The position numbers and the translations under genes were made by a program. A stretch of 64,000 nt of DNA from Haloferax mediterranei ATCC 33500 (GTDB taxonomy: Archaea > Halobacteriota > Halobacteria > Halobacteriales > Haloferacaceae), in the NCBI RefSeq assembly GCF_000306765.2, contig NC_017943.1, forward strand, positions 1 to 64,000, read 5' to 3'. Shown piece after piece: positions 8,222 to 17,269 of this stretch (positions are counted from its first letter, which is position 1; each line of letters starts with the position of its first letter). The notes beneath the pieces were generated by a model. That model worked only from the letters and a program-made list of their open reading frames with translations. It had not been told where the DNA came from and searched no databases.

Positions 8222-10558
8222 ATGTCGAGAAATGAATCTACCCCCGCTTTGATGTCTTCCTCTACGTGTCGATACACGTTCGACCCATCGATACAGACGG
8301 ACGCACACCTACAAACGACGTGGGAATGTCCACACGAAGCCCACTCCGAAAGTGAGTACTGTGTGTTCCACATGAGCCGAGACGAACGTACGACACTCGA
8401 TGTCTCCGGGGACGACATTGTCGAGGAACTCCGTGCCAATCTCCAATCCCCGGATACCCGCGTCAACGAGTACGTCGGCGCGGACCTTCCGCACCTCTCG
8501 CTGACCTATCAGGATATCAACGGAGCGACCAACCACGTGCTGAACTTTCAGCACGCGAATATCGAGGGGCTGGACCTCACACACGGCAAACTCGAACAGG
8601 GGTTGATTCTCCGGGAAGCGACTATCGGTCGACTCAAACTCAAAGAGGCCGTCCTCACGGGAACGGTCGATGCACAACACCTGACGGTCCGTGACGAGGT
8701 GACGACCAACGAAGCGACCTTCGAGCAGGAAGTCTGGTTCGATAACGCGGTCTTTCACGGAGACGTTCACTGCGACGAAACGACGTTCTTGGCCGACACA
8801 AGCTTCGCTGACACAACATTCCACGGGGCCGCGAACTTTCGAAATATCCAGACGAGCGGGAGCAGCCACGTGTTAGACGACCATATCACGTTCGCCGATG
8901 CGACGTTCCGCGACGACGCGAGTTTCCGACAGGCGACGTTCGACTACGTCACGTTCGAACGAGCGCAGTTTACGGCCGGCTCCGATTTCGAGCACGTCAG
9001 GTTCGACGGCGACGCCCGATTCGACGACGCGACGTTTCAGGAGATGGCCGACTTCGACGAAGCGCGGTTCGACGACGACGTGAGTTTCGCCCACGTTCGG
9101 TTCATGCAGTTGGCCGAATTTCGAGGTGTCGAGTTCAACGGCGGTAGTCGGACGACACACGACGACGTGACGTTCGAAGGAGCGACGTTCGAGGGTGAAG
9201 CCGACTACAAACTCGCTCACTTCCGCTTTTCGGACTTTAAAGACGCGGTGTTCAAAGGAGCGGTCAACTTCGACCGTGCGACGTTCACCGCGCGCACCGA
9301 TTGCCACCGCTTGCAGGTTTCCGGCGAACTCGATCTCTCGTTTTCGACGTTCCACGGCGGTGCTAACTTCGACGACAGCACGTTCCAAGACGACATCATC
9401 GCCGACGGGACAACATTTGGCGGGGATGCCTCGTTCGAGAACGTTGCGTTCGAAACCCGAGCGCGATTCAAGGAGGCGAGATTTGAAGAGGACGTAAGCT
9501 TCCGAAGCACGGCGTTCCACGGGCCAGCGGAGTTCCGAGGGGCGCTGTTCGAAGGCGAGATGCAACATCTCGAAGCGAACGCCTCTTTCAACGAAGCCGT
9601 CTTCGAGGATGTCGCCGAGTTCGAAGCCGCGAACTTTACGACCGCATCGTTCTGGGAGACGACGTTCCACGAACAGTCGAACTTCCGCAGTTCGGTGTTT
9701 CACGGAACTGCACGATTCCGAGTCCGTAACGGCGAGCGCGACACGTACCTCGACTTTACCGACGCGACAATCTGCGGTGGCACGATTTCGCAGGTTTCCG
9801 GTGAGGCGACGCCGTACGACTTCACTCGTGCGACCATCGGCGACCTCCAACTCGAAGGCGACGGGAACGAACACGAACTGCTCGACCACTTCCGTTTCTG
9901 TCTCACCGAGTTCGATTGTTTCGACTTCAGCGACCACCACGGCTATCTCGAACGGAACGACTGGACGATTCACGATTTCGTCGGTAACACCGCCACCGGC
10001 CAGTTTGCCGTCGAGATGGACCACGAAATCATCGAGGAGACCTACAGGAAAGCACAGGACAGCGCGGATGCGGTCGGTGACACGCCCGCGAGTCGAGAGT
10101 TCGAATTCAAGCGCTACTACTACAATCGAAAGAAGAACTTCGACATCATCATCAACGAGTATTCGCTGAACGTGTGGGCACGCGGCAAGAAGGTCGCGAG
10201 CGTGGGTCTCAATCTCCTGATGCAGGTGACGTGTGGCTACGGGAATCGGCTTCCACGAATCGCCGCGTTCACGTTCTTCCTCCCGGCGCTATTCGGGTTG
10301 TTCTACGCCGCCGGCGGCCCGTTCCTGACGCAAGCAGGGAGCGTCTTCGACCCGACTGCAGTCGATAAGACCGCGCTCGAAGTCCTCTTCGACAACGTCT
10401 ACTACAGTTACATCAGCTTCAGTACGGTCGGGTACGGCGACATCAACCCGCTCGGACCGGGCGCACGAGTCCTCGCCGCGAGTCAGGGGATGTTGAACGG
10501 GTTGTTCTTCACCCTGCTCACGTTCACGCTGTTCAAGCGGGTGCTCGGCGGGAACTAA
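8222..10558 (+). CDS. Pentapeptide-repeat protein fused to a K+-channel pore
   Basis: A 778-residue protein from the ATG at 8222. Residues about 15-50 have a Cys/His-rich motif (C...WECPHE...YCVFH) that may bind zinc. Residues about 100-590 are dense pentapeptide-like repeats of the type ATFxxxAxFxxAxF, expected to fold as a right-handed quadrilateral beta-helix. A hydrophobic helix at about 675-697, a pore loop with the K+ selectivity filter TVGYGD at 735-740, and a final helix at 757-778 form a two-helix channel subunit. The C-terminus ends directly after the inner helix, so gating input must come from the large N-terminal part, presumably cytoplasmic. An upstream in-frame start at 8108 would translate the 24-bp repeats and is less likely. 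Confidence 0.85.
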   Translation: MSRNESTPALMSSSTCRYTFDPSIQTDAHLQTTWECPHEAHSESEYCVFHMSRDERTTLDVSGDDIVEELRANLQSPDTRVNEYVGADLPHLSLTYQDINGATNHVLNFQHANIEGLDLTHGKLEQGLILREATIGRLKLKEAVLTGTVDAQHLTVRDEVTTNEATFEQEVWFDNAVFHGDVHCDETTFLADTSFADTTFHGAANFRNIQTSGSSHVLDDHITFADATFRDDASFRQATFDYVTFERAQFTAGSDFEHVRFDGDARFDDATFQEMADFDEARFDDDVSFAHVRFMQLAEFRGVEFNGGSRTTHDDVTFEGATFEGEADYKLAHFRFSDFKDAVFKGAVNFDRATFTARTDCHRLQVSGELDLSFSTFHGGANFDDSTFQDDIIADGTTFGGDASFENVAFETRARFKEARFEEDVSFRSTAFHGPAEFRGALFEGEMQHLEANASFNEAVFEDVAEFEAANFTTASFWETTFHEQSNFRSSVFHGTARFRVRNGERDTYLDFTDATICGGTISQVSGEATPYDFTRATIGDLQLEGDGNEHELLDHFRFCLTEFDCFDFSDHHGYLERNDWTIHDFVGNTATGQFAVEMDHEIIEETYRKAQDSADAVGDTPASREFEFKRYYYNRKKNFDIIINEYSLNVWARGKKVASVGLNLLMQVTCGYGNRLPRIAAFTFFLPALFGLFYAAGGPFLTQAGSVFDPTAVDKTALEVLFDNVYYSYISFSTVGYGDINPLGPGARVLAASQGMLNGLFFTLLTFTLFKRVLGGN

Positions 10559-10669
10559 TAACGAACGGCACGGTTCGTTTTTTGGGCCGACGAAATCGAC
10601 GGACGCTGACCTCATTCTCATCGCTCCGCGAACGCTATATTTTCCTGGTAGGCATGTGTTCACTACTCA

Positions 10670-11386
10670 ATGGCCGAACCGAAACACGAGAAAGAACTCC
10701 TTCACCTCTCGCTCGAAGTATGGCACCCCGACTGTTGGGGTATCGTCTCCACGGCCGAAGCAGGCAGTGGTCTCATCGGCCACGGTGCGGCAGTCGAGGG
10801 TGACTCGGCGTACGAACGCTGTACGATTTACGGGGACTCACGCGAGCACGTCACGCAAGCAATCGAAGTCGCACACGAGATTTCGTTTATCAACCATATC
10901 GAACCGATTGGTGGGGCCGCAAGCGAGGGTGCTCTTCCGTCTGCAATCGGACGTGCCACACAGGACGTCTTTATCGAGTACGTCGCAAACGAGGGTATCG
11001 GGTCCGCGTTCTTGACCCGCGGCGTGCTCGTCGATAGTTCGTATCGAATCGAGGACGGGGTCGAAACCTGGAATCTCCTCGCGCATACGACTCGGTCGTC
11101 ACTCGGCCGACTGCTCGACGAAATCCGAGAGGAGCGCAACGCCGATATCTCGCTCACAAAAATCTCGCCGGCATCAGAGCCGATGCAACCACCGGACCCG
11201 GGGGAGACGGAACTGCTCACCCCGCGACAACGCGAGGCGGTGAATTTGGCTCGGGAACGTGGCTACTACAATTGGCCGCGAGAAATCACGGCGCGCGAGT
11301 TGGCCAGCGAACTCGATGTCTCGAAGACGACGTTTCTCGAACACTTGCGGAAGGCGGAAGCGAAACTGATGGGGAATCGAGAGTGA
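10670..11386 (+). CDS. Bat-type HTH_10 transcriptional regulator
   Basis: A 238-residue regulator. The C-terminal domain (about 180-235) is a typical haloarchaeal HTH_10 with LTPRQREAVNLARERGYY and SELDVSKTTFLEHLRKAE. The N-terminal part (about 10-165) matches the small sensor region seen in bacterio-opsin-activator-like proteins without PAS/GAF (LHLSLEVWHPDCWGI). Expected to be a soluble DNA-binding protein; target unknown. It is monocistronic, with a 111-bp gap before and 64 bp after. A decayed relative lies at 24830-25097. Confidence 0.85.
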   Translation: MAEPKHEKELLHLSLEVWHPDCWGIVSTAEAGSGLIGHGAAVEGDSAYERCTIYGDSREHVTQAIEVAHEISFINHIEPIGGAASEGALPSAIGRATQDVFIEYVANEGIGSAFLTRGVLVDSSYRIEDGVETWNLLAHTTRSSLGRLLDEIREERNADISLTKISPASEPMQPPDPGETELLTPRQREAVNLARERGYYNWPREITARELASELDVSKTTFLEHLRKAEAKLMGNRE

Positions 11387-11450
11387 TAGCAAATCAGCAC
11401 CCTCCCATGGGAGGACACCTCTGATATGCCGACAAACCCTCCTGAATTGT

Positions 11451-12206
11451 ATGTCTGGTCTCCACCGCGATGAACCACGGACAATCGGCATCCTTGGCGG
11501 GATGAGTAGCCAATCGACGGTCGAATACTACCGACTCATCGACGACACAATCAACGACATTCATGGCGGACACTACACCGGAGACATCGTGATTCGAAGC
11601 GTCAACTTCGCCGATATCGAGGGTTTCATTCAGGCGGAACGGTGGGACGAGGCCGGAGCGTATCTCGCCGAGGCCGCACACGACCTCGAAGCAGGCGGTG
11701 CCGACTTTGTCCTTCTGGCAACCAACACGATGCACAAAGTCGCGCCCTCCATTGTCGACGCCCTCTCTGTTCCGCTCGTCCACATCGTCGACGTCGCCGC
11801 GGACGCCATCCGCGCCGCCGGTATCGACACCGTCGGCGTCCTCGGAACTCAAGCGACGATGCAGGGGGATTTCTACCGTGACCGATTCGCCGACCACGGT
11901 ATCGACATCGTCGTCCCCGACCGACAGCACCGTCCGGAAGTGGACCGAATCATCTTCGAGGAGTTGACCAAAGGCGAGATTCGAGACGAGTCCCGAGATT
12001 ACTATCTCGAAGTTATCGACAACCTCGTTGCGCAGGGTGCCGAGGGAATCGTACTCGGTTGCACGGAAATCGAACTGCTCGTCGACCAATCGGACAGGCC
12101 GGAAACGCCGCTGTTCGACACGACCGCCCTTCACGTTGAGCGTGCCGTCGAGTACAGTCTGAGCGCCGACGCCGAAGTGAGGTCAGTGAGCGGAAACTGC
12201 TTCTGA
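11451..12206 (+). CDS. Aspartate/glutamate racemase family protein
   Basis: A 251-residue PLP-independent racemase of the Asp/Glu superfamily. N-terminal GILGGMSS, first active-site segment LLATNTMH with Thr91 where most members have Cys, and second segment VLGCTEIELL with Cys204. This Thr/Cys pairing resembles the E. coli YgeA-type L-Asp/Glu racemases rather than the classic Cys/Cys enzymes (recalled, not checked). Cytoplasmic and monocistronic. A remnant of an amidohydrolase gene lies just downstream on the opposite strand. Confidence 0.85.
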   Translation: MSGLHRDEPRTIGILGGMSSQSTVEYYRLIDDTINDIHGGHYTGDIVIRSVNFADIEGFIQAERWDEAGAYLAEAAHDLEAGGADFVLLATNTMHKVAPSIVDALSVPLVHIVDVAADAIRAAGIDTVGVLGTQATMQGDFYRDRFADHGIDIVVPDRQHRPEVDRIIFEELTKGEIRDESRDYYLEVIDNLVAQGAEGIVLGCTEIELLVDQSDRPETPLFDTTALHVERAVEYSLSADAEVRSVSGNCF

Positions 12207-12377
12207 TAGGATTTCAAACGGTTACTCCAATATCCCTGACTTACTTCGCTGATATCGTCTCTCCTCTCAATTTTCCCTTGGCCGACTCTAATAATAGTCT
12301 TGTAAACACACACATAGGGCCGATTTTTGGAGCGTCCCGAAGAACCGAAAGTGTACTCGGAGCTTCGGAACTGGGGT

Positions 12378-12617
12378 CTACTGTGCATCTGGGTCCGGAT
12401 TCCAGTAGCAAAACACCGATGGACAGTGGGCAACCGAAGTATCCGCCTCCGCTGTGCGCCGAACGTCTTCACCACTTACCATTCGGAAATATGCGGTGAT
12501 CAGTCGGTCGTCAAGTAACCCGACGTCATCGAGTAAGCCGAGTGAGCCCTCGGCATCATTCGCATGTGCCATTGTGTTTCTTTCTTCGAGTTCGAGCAGG
12601 TGAGTGTGAACCAGTAC
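12378..12617 (-). pseudogene. Amidohydrolase (TrzA/SAH-deaminase-like) fragment
   Basis: A minus-strand frame of about 80 codons. It reads VLVHTHLLELEERN, then ends with EDVRRTAEADTSVAHCPSVF before a stop. VHTHLLE and VAHCPS are the metal-site signatures of cytosine-deaminase/TrzA/S-adenosylhomocysteine-deaminase-type amidohydrolases. These are normally over 400 residues, so both ends are missing. It is a decayed remnant with an in-frame stop just upstream. The remaining parts of 12207-12684 show nothing else recognisable. Confidence 0.6.
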
Positions 12618-12684
12618 GTTGGGTTGAACCTAGACCACTCGAAAACATCCGAGACGAATGCTTCGCCCTTCAGAGCAGCAAACC

Positions 12685-14292
12685 TCAAACCATCTGTCGA
12701 GATCGGTGAACGAAGCTAGCCACGAAGAGGCAGAGACCCAGACAGATGTACACAATAACGATCACTGTTGACAGGGCCGTAGCTGTCGTTGCAGTGAACA
12801 CTAGCGGCTTTATTCCGTTGGCCGGGCCGACAAACCAGATAACGAGATACAGCACTTCGAACAGTTCCGATTTTCCGCTCCAGATGCCGGCACTCAAAGC
12901 AAGTGATGGAACGAAGAGTATCGCCGCTACGTAGCCCAATAGCACTGGTGTCGAGGTCAACAGGGGGGTAAGACCGATACTGCTCCCAACCAGTACCGCA
13001 ATGAGCGTCGCCCCAACAACCCACTCAGCGAGCAGTTGCGTGTACGCGCTGTTAGACGAGAAGATCAGCGGCTGCATACGATGGCGCTGTGCGCGAACCC
13101 CCATTGACGACAGGACGAATATTGGCCAGATAAGTGCTATTAGTAGGAGTGGACCGCTACTCTGTGAACGGATTAAGCTGGCTGCAATAATTCCGACTGC
13201 GCCCAGATACCACCACCAGGGGAGTTTGGACAGGGTCATACGGAACTCCCCAAGGAGGATTCGGAAGAGGCCACCACCGGTTCGCGTTTTGACTGGCGTA
13301 AGCGTGACCTCAGTCGGTGCTGGCGGTTCGGTAGCACTCTCAGTTGACGACCGCTCCGGCAACAGCCGTCGGAGCAGTGACGTGGTCCGCTCCGATTCTG
13401 TTTTCGACGGGCCGAATCTATTGAATGTGAGGTTTCCAAAGACAGCGATACCGACCCCGACGACAATCATTCCGGCACGCTGTAGGTATACCCACAGCGG
13501 CCATCCATCTCCACTCCAGGTAAACGTCGTCTTCTCTACGAAAACCGCCCCGAACGACGGTACGCCGCCGGTGTAGTTCGGGGCGATAGATAGAACCGAA
13601 TCGTACATTGCCACGTAGACCGCGGTGTACCCGAACGGGTCGAAGTAGCCGGTTATCCCGGACACGACGCCGTTTGCCACCGTCCCATTACCATAAAAAA
13701 GCATCGTGAGCGCGAGCGTGCCGAAAAAGTAGAGGACGTTGCCAGCGGTGTTGTTTAGGAGTCCAACGGTCTCGACTAGCAGCGCAACCCCGCCAATCAA
13801 AAAGGCAGTCGGGACCGCCAATAGTACGACCGGCAAGAGCAGTTTGATCGGGTTGGTGGGGCCGACGCCGTGTACGGTATGTATCACGACGGTTGACAGT
13901 CCAAGCACGCTGACAATCAACCCCAGGTATGCCCCATTACTCAGCCACTTCCCCAACAGATATCGGGAGTTCGAGATTGGCATCGAGGCGAGGAGTTCAC
14001 TGACCTCTGTGGATCGGTCACGAGCGAGACCATTCTTGACTAGATAGAAGCCAAAGAACACCACGAAGAAGCTCCCCGTCAACCCTGCTTTAGCTCCAAT
14101 CCAGGCCGCGTTATTCACTCCGCGGTAGTTGCCGAGGCCGCCACCAGCCACGGACTGTTGAAAGACGAGATCGATGGTCCCGGTGTTGACGAGATAGCCG
14201 AGATAGATGACAAACGCCAATAAAGCAACCAGTCGGCTCGAACGGACTCGCTGGAGGAAGTCGGCCCGGGCCACGTGGTAAATCTGACGCAT
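12685..14292 (-). CDS. ABC-2 type transporter permease
   Basis: A 535-residue polytopic membrane protein with two sets of about six hydrophobic segments (about 20-280 and 350-530), separated by a charged loop at about 295-335. This is the two-lobed arrangement of ABC-2 exporters in which both halves are on one chain. It follows the ATPase gene with no gap (ATPase stop 14293, permease ATG 14292), so the two form one exporter operon. The exported substrate is unknown; archaeal relatives are often annotated as Cu or multidrug exporters, and I do not choose between these. Confidence 0.85.
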   Translation of the reverse strand: MRQIYHVARADFLQRVRSSRLVALLAFVIYLGYLVNTGTIDLVFQQSVAGGGLGNYRGVNNAAWIGAKAGLTGSFFVVFFGFYLVKNGLARDRSTEVSELLASMPISNSRYLLGKWLSNGAYLGLIVSVLGLSTVVIHTVHGVGPTNPIKLLLPVVLLAVPTAFLIGGVALLVETVGLLNNTAGNVLYFFGTLALTMLFYGNGTVANGVVSGITGYFDPFGYTAVYVAMYDSVLSIAPNYTGGVPSFGAVFVEKTTFTWSGDGWPLWVYLQRAGMIVVGVGIAVFGNLTFNRFGPSKTESERTTSLLRRLLPERSSTESATEPPAPTEVTLTPVKTRTGGGLFRILLGEFRMTLSKLPWWWYLGAVGIIAASLIRSQSSGPLLLIALIWPIFVLSSMGVRAQRHRMQPLIFSSNSAYTQLLAEWVVGATLIAVLVGSSIGLTPLLTSTPVLLGYVAAILFVPSLALSAGIWSGKSELFEVLYLVIWFVGPANGIKPLVFTATTATALSTVIVIVYICLGLCLFVASFVHRSRQMV

Positions 14293-15168
14293 CTATCGGG
14301 CCACCTGTGGGCCAACACGCCAGAGGTAGGCATCTTCAAGCGTTGGCTGGACAATACGTGCATCCTCATGCGGTGGCTCCTCGGCTATTACCCGGAGTTC
14401 GACACCATCCGAGCGACTGACAGTGCCCGAGATAATCTGCTCGGACCGGATCTTGTCGAGGTTGGACTGGGCAGTGGTGTACGTGTAGACCTTCCCTTCG
14501 ACAGTCTTGATTAGTGACTCTGGGTCGGTGTGGGTGAGCAGTTTCCCGTCGTCCAGCAGCGCGATTGTGTTCGCTGTGGCCTCGATGTCCGGTACGATAT
14601 GTGTCGAGAGAATCACGACCCGGTCTGACGACAGATCGGAGATGATGTTCCGGAACCTGACACGCTCCTCCGGATCGAGACCGACTGTCGGTTCGTCGAC
14701 TACTAACAGTCCCGGATCGTTGAGCAGCGCTTGGGCAATCCCCGCCCGCTGACGCATCCCGCCGGAGAAGGTCTTGAGTTTGCGGTCGCGGGCCTGTTCC
14801 AGATTCGTCAGCGCAACCAGTTCGTCGATACGGGCGGCCACGGTCTTCGAGTCCATCGACCGCAACGCACCGACGTACTCGAGGAATTCCTCCAATGTCA
14901 GGTCGGGGTAAACACCGAAATCCTGTGGGAGGTAGCCCAGAACCGACCGGACCATCCCCGGCGAATCGAGTACGTCCGTGCCGTTCCAGCTGATGGACCC
15001 TTTTGTCGGCTCCATAACGGTCGTAATCATCCGCATGAGCGAAGACTTTCCAGCGCCGTTCGGCCCGAGAAGCCCGTGAACACCGGTATCTAACTCAAGA
15101 TCGATGTTTCGAACGCCCCAGACATCTTCGGTATATTGCTTCCCCAGGTTTTGTATTGTGAGACTCAT
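14293..15168 (-). CDS. ABC-2 type transporter ATP-binding protein
   Basis: A 291-residue ATPase. Walker A GPNGAGKS near residue 34, signature FSGGMRQRAG, Walker B LLVVDEPT and a switch His in LSTHIV. A C-terminal extension after about residue 215 is typical of CcmA-type exporter ATPases. The ATG at 15168 is preferred over the one at 15186 because the TATA-like TTATTTAAT (15195-15203) lies about 30 bp upstream, which would give a leaderless transcript, whereas 15186 is too close to it. Operonic with the permease. Confidence 0.85.
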   Translation of the reverse strand: MSLTIQNLGKQYTEDVWGVRNIDLELDTGVHGLLGPNGAGKSSLMRMITTVMEPTKGSISWNGTDVLDSPGMVRSVLGYLPQDFGVYPDLTLEEFLEYVGALRSMDSKTVAARIDELVALTNLEQARDRKLKTFSGGMRQRAGIAQALLNDPGLLVVDEPTVGLDPEERVRFRNIISDLSSDRVVILSTHIVPDIEATANTIALLDDGKLLTHTDPESLIKTVEGKVYTYTTAQSNLDKIRSEQIISGTVSRSDGVELRVIAEEPPHEDARIVQPTLEDAYLWRVGPQVAR

Positions 15169-15232
15169 ATGATGAATTGTTGTCATTCGTCAGTTATTTA
15201 ATTTGGGGCACACTTTCCATAGACAGCCTACA

Positions 15233-15248
15233 ATGAACAATGGTTCAT
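15233..15248. promoter_or_regulatory. Palindrome upstream of the ABC exporter promoter
   Basis: ATGAACAATGGTTCAT has perfect 6-bp arms with a 4-bp centre, about 30 bp upstream of the TATA-like element of the exporter operon. It is a candidate regulator site; the binding protein is unknown. No other gene is visible in 15249-15471. Confidence 0.4.
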
Positions 15249-15471
15249 GCTTTTGAAAAAAATCCGGCCGTAAGCGTTCGAGAGGAGGCCTGGAACCTCT
15301 AACGGTATGTAATCCGTCGCGGGCGCCTGTTCAAATACCATCAAGCAGTTCGATACGACAGCCGTACTTGCTATTGTGTTGTGGTTAGTACACGCAGAGC
15401 GTCCAAGACGGGTCTATAGGCCGTTTCATCGATTAATATGAGGCGGTAGCTGTCCTAATATACATCATTTC

Positions 15472-15798
15472 GGCACTGTCTGGTTAAGCCGTCCCTGGCG
15501 ATTTCGGCGAGCTGAGAGATGGCGACGAGATTGAAACAGTAGCACAGGAAATAAACTCTGTGAGTTCTGTGCAATCCAGCACTACGAGCGGTTCATCGTC
15601 CAAGAGTTACTCAATCGAGCCCTTCTGGGTCTGGGTGAGTCCGGAACGCTTGAACACATATTCTCCGCTGACGAGTAAGCGCTACTTGATACAGCAACTC
15701 AGCGTGGACGTATCTCGGCGGAACGCCTGACAGGCGTGTTTGAACGCCTCAGAGAACGTCGGGAACGGATGGATAGTACCGCTGATGTCGTCCGGTGA
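15472..15798. mobile_element. Insertion-sequence remnant
   Basis: The sequence GGCACTGTCTGGTTAA (15472-15487) matches 14 of 16 bases of the right end of the IS6-family element at 20845-21712. It is followed by decayed coding DNA. A plus-strand frame from 15577 to the TGA at 15796 is interrupted by a TAA at 15676, and its end reads ERLTGVFERLRERRERMDS. A short minus-strand frame reads NLVAISQLAEIARDG. Neither is long enough to name the transposase. The DNA from 15799 to 16075 holds only a diverged direct repeat (16043 and 16072) next to the ugpC stop. Confidence 0.45.
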
Positions 15799-16075
15799 GG
15801 CCGAATTTCACCGCGAGCGTCGCATCGATACAAATGTCGGCGGGAGGGTCCCCGAACTGATTATTTGTTTGCCCGGAAAAACGCAAGTACGCATCATAGC
15901 CATCCCCTGAGGTTTGAACTTCAGTGAGATACTCTCTATATCGAAATTCGGTTTATCTAGTTTCGGGTAAAACGGATGCCGCCGACCGAAGCACAGCGGC
16001 GAACTGGAACGTTTCGCAGGCAGCGATAGTCCACTGCCGCCTTCGACTACGATTGAACCAGATTCCGGCTTGCGA

Positions 16076-17266
16076 CTACGGCTGAACTGGATTCGACTCA
16101 GCGACCGACTCCGTAGATGACTCCGTAACCGACTCGTCAGAGTCAACCGAACCTGCTGCCTTCTGTCGCGGCGACGAGTGATACACTGCGTTGCCCTGTT
16201 CGTCAAACAGGTGTAGACGCTCTTCGTCGACACCGATTTCGATACTGTCTCCGGGCGACACTGTACTTCGCGGTTCGGTCTTCACCTTTAGTTCCGTATC
16301 GCCGACCTCGCAGTGGACGAGCAGCGACTCGCCCAACGGCTCTGTCACGCTGACGGTCGCTTCGAACGTCGCCGCCTCCGCCGGAAGCGACGCCGCGAGC
16401 GAAATATCTTCGGGCCTGACGCCGAAGTACGCCGGCGACCCGGCGATGGCTTCCAGTTCGTTCGTAGTAGGCAGCGGAATCTCGAAGCCGTCGTGCTGGA
16501 CGACGAACTGGCCATCCCGACCAAGCACATCTACCGGGAGAATGTTCATCGCCGGACTGCCGATGAACTCGGCGACGAAGCGCGTCGCCGGGTAGTCATA
16601 CAGCAGTTGCGGCGGGTCGACCTGCTCGATTTGGCCGTCGTTCAAGACCGCGACACGGTCGCCGAGCGTCATCGCCTCGGTCTGGTCGTGAGTGACGTAG
16701 ACTGTCGTCGTCTGCAACTCTCGGTGGAGTTCGAGGAGTTCGGTCCGCATCTCGACGCGCAGTTTCGCATCGAGGTTCGACAGTGGTTCGTCGAGGAGGA
16801 ACACTTCAGGTTCGCGCAGGAGCGCACGCCCAATCGCGACTCGCTGCCGCTCTCCCCCGGAGAGTGCTTTCGGTTTCCGGTCTAGCAGGTCGGTGATACC
16901 CAGTGTCTCGGCGACTTCGGCGACTTGCTCGTCGTCTCCCGACCGGTTGAACAGTCCGTTCGAGTCGAGGCCGAACGTCATGTTCTCTGCGGCGGTCATG
17001 TGCGGATAGAGCGCGTAGTTCTGGAACACCATCGCCACGTTTCGCTCGTGGGGTGGCAGGTCGTTGACGACCGTCTCCCCGATGGTGAGCGCGCCGTCAG
17101 TGATGGATTCGAGACCAGCAAGCATCCGCAACGTCGTCGACTTTCCGCACCCGGACGGGCCGACGAAGACGAGGAATTCCCCGTCGTTGACCGACAGGTC
17201 GATGCCTTTGACAGCCGCAACGTCGCCGAAGTGTTTCGTGAGTGTATCGAGTTCGATGTGTGCCAT
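16076..17266 (-). CDS. ugpC: CUT1 ABC importer ATPase, UgpC/MalK type
   Basis: A 396-residue ATPase with Walker A GPSGCGKS, signature LSGGERQRVAIGRAL, Walker B VFLLDEPLSNLDAKL and a C-terminal TOBE-type domain from about residue 235. Residues after about 370 are an unusual Ser/Glu-rich tail (SVTESSTESVAESNP) with no counterpart in the second ATPase at 25887. Last gene of the operon ugpB-ugpA-ugpE-ugpC, 3 bp after ugpE. It energises import of the ligand bound by the lipoprotein at 20580, probably glycerol-3-phosphate by resemblance. Confidence 0.88.
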   Translation of the reverse strand: MAHIELDTLTKHFGDVAAVKGIDLSVNDGEFLVFVGPSGCGKSTTLRMLAGLESITDGALTIGETVVNDLPPHERNVAMVFQNYALYPHMTAAENMTFGLDSNGLFNRSGDDEQVAEVAETLGITDLLDRKPKALSGGERQRVAIGRALLREPEVFLLDEPLSNLDAKLRVEMRTELLELHRELQTTTVYVTHDQTEAMTLGDRVAVLNDGQIEQVDPPQLLYDYPATRFVAEFIGSPAMNILPVDVLGRDGQFVVQHDGFEIPLPTTNELEAIAGSPAYFGVRPEDISLAASLPAEAATFEATVSVTEPLGESLLVHCEVGDTELKVKTEPRSTVSPGDSIEIGVDEERLHLFDEQGNAVYHSSPRQKAAGSVDSDESVTESSTESVAESNPVQP

Positions 17267-17269
17267 GTG

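Noticed and set aside
8873..10024. A 383-codon minus-strand open frame
   Set aside because: It is antisense to the pentapeptide-repeat gene, and its repetitive reading mirrors the repeats of the real gene.
15255..15345. A possible tRNA 3' half (TTCAAAT loop preceded by short stems)
   Set aside because: The T-stem does not pair and no consistent anticodon stem or acceptor could be found, so it is not supported as a tRNA or attachment site.
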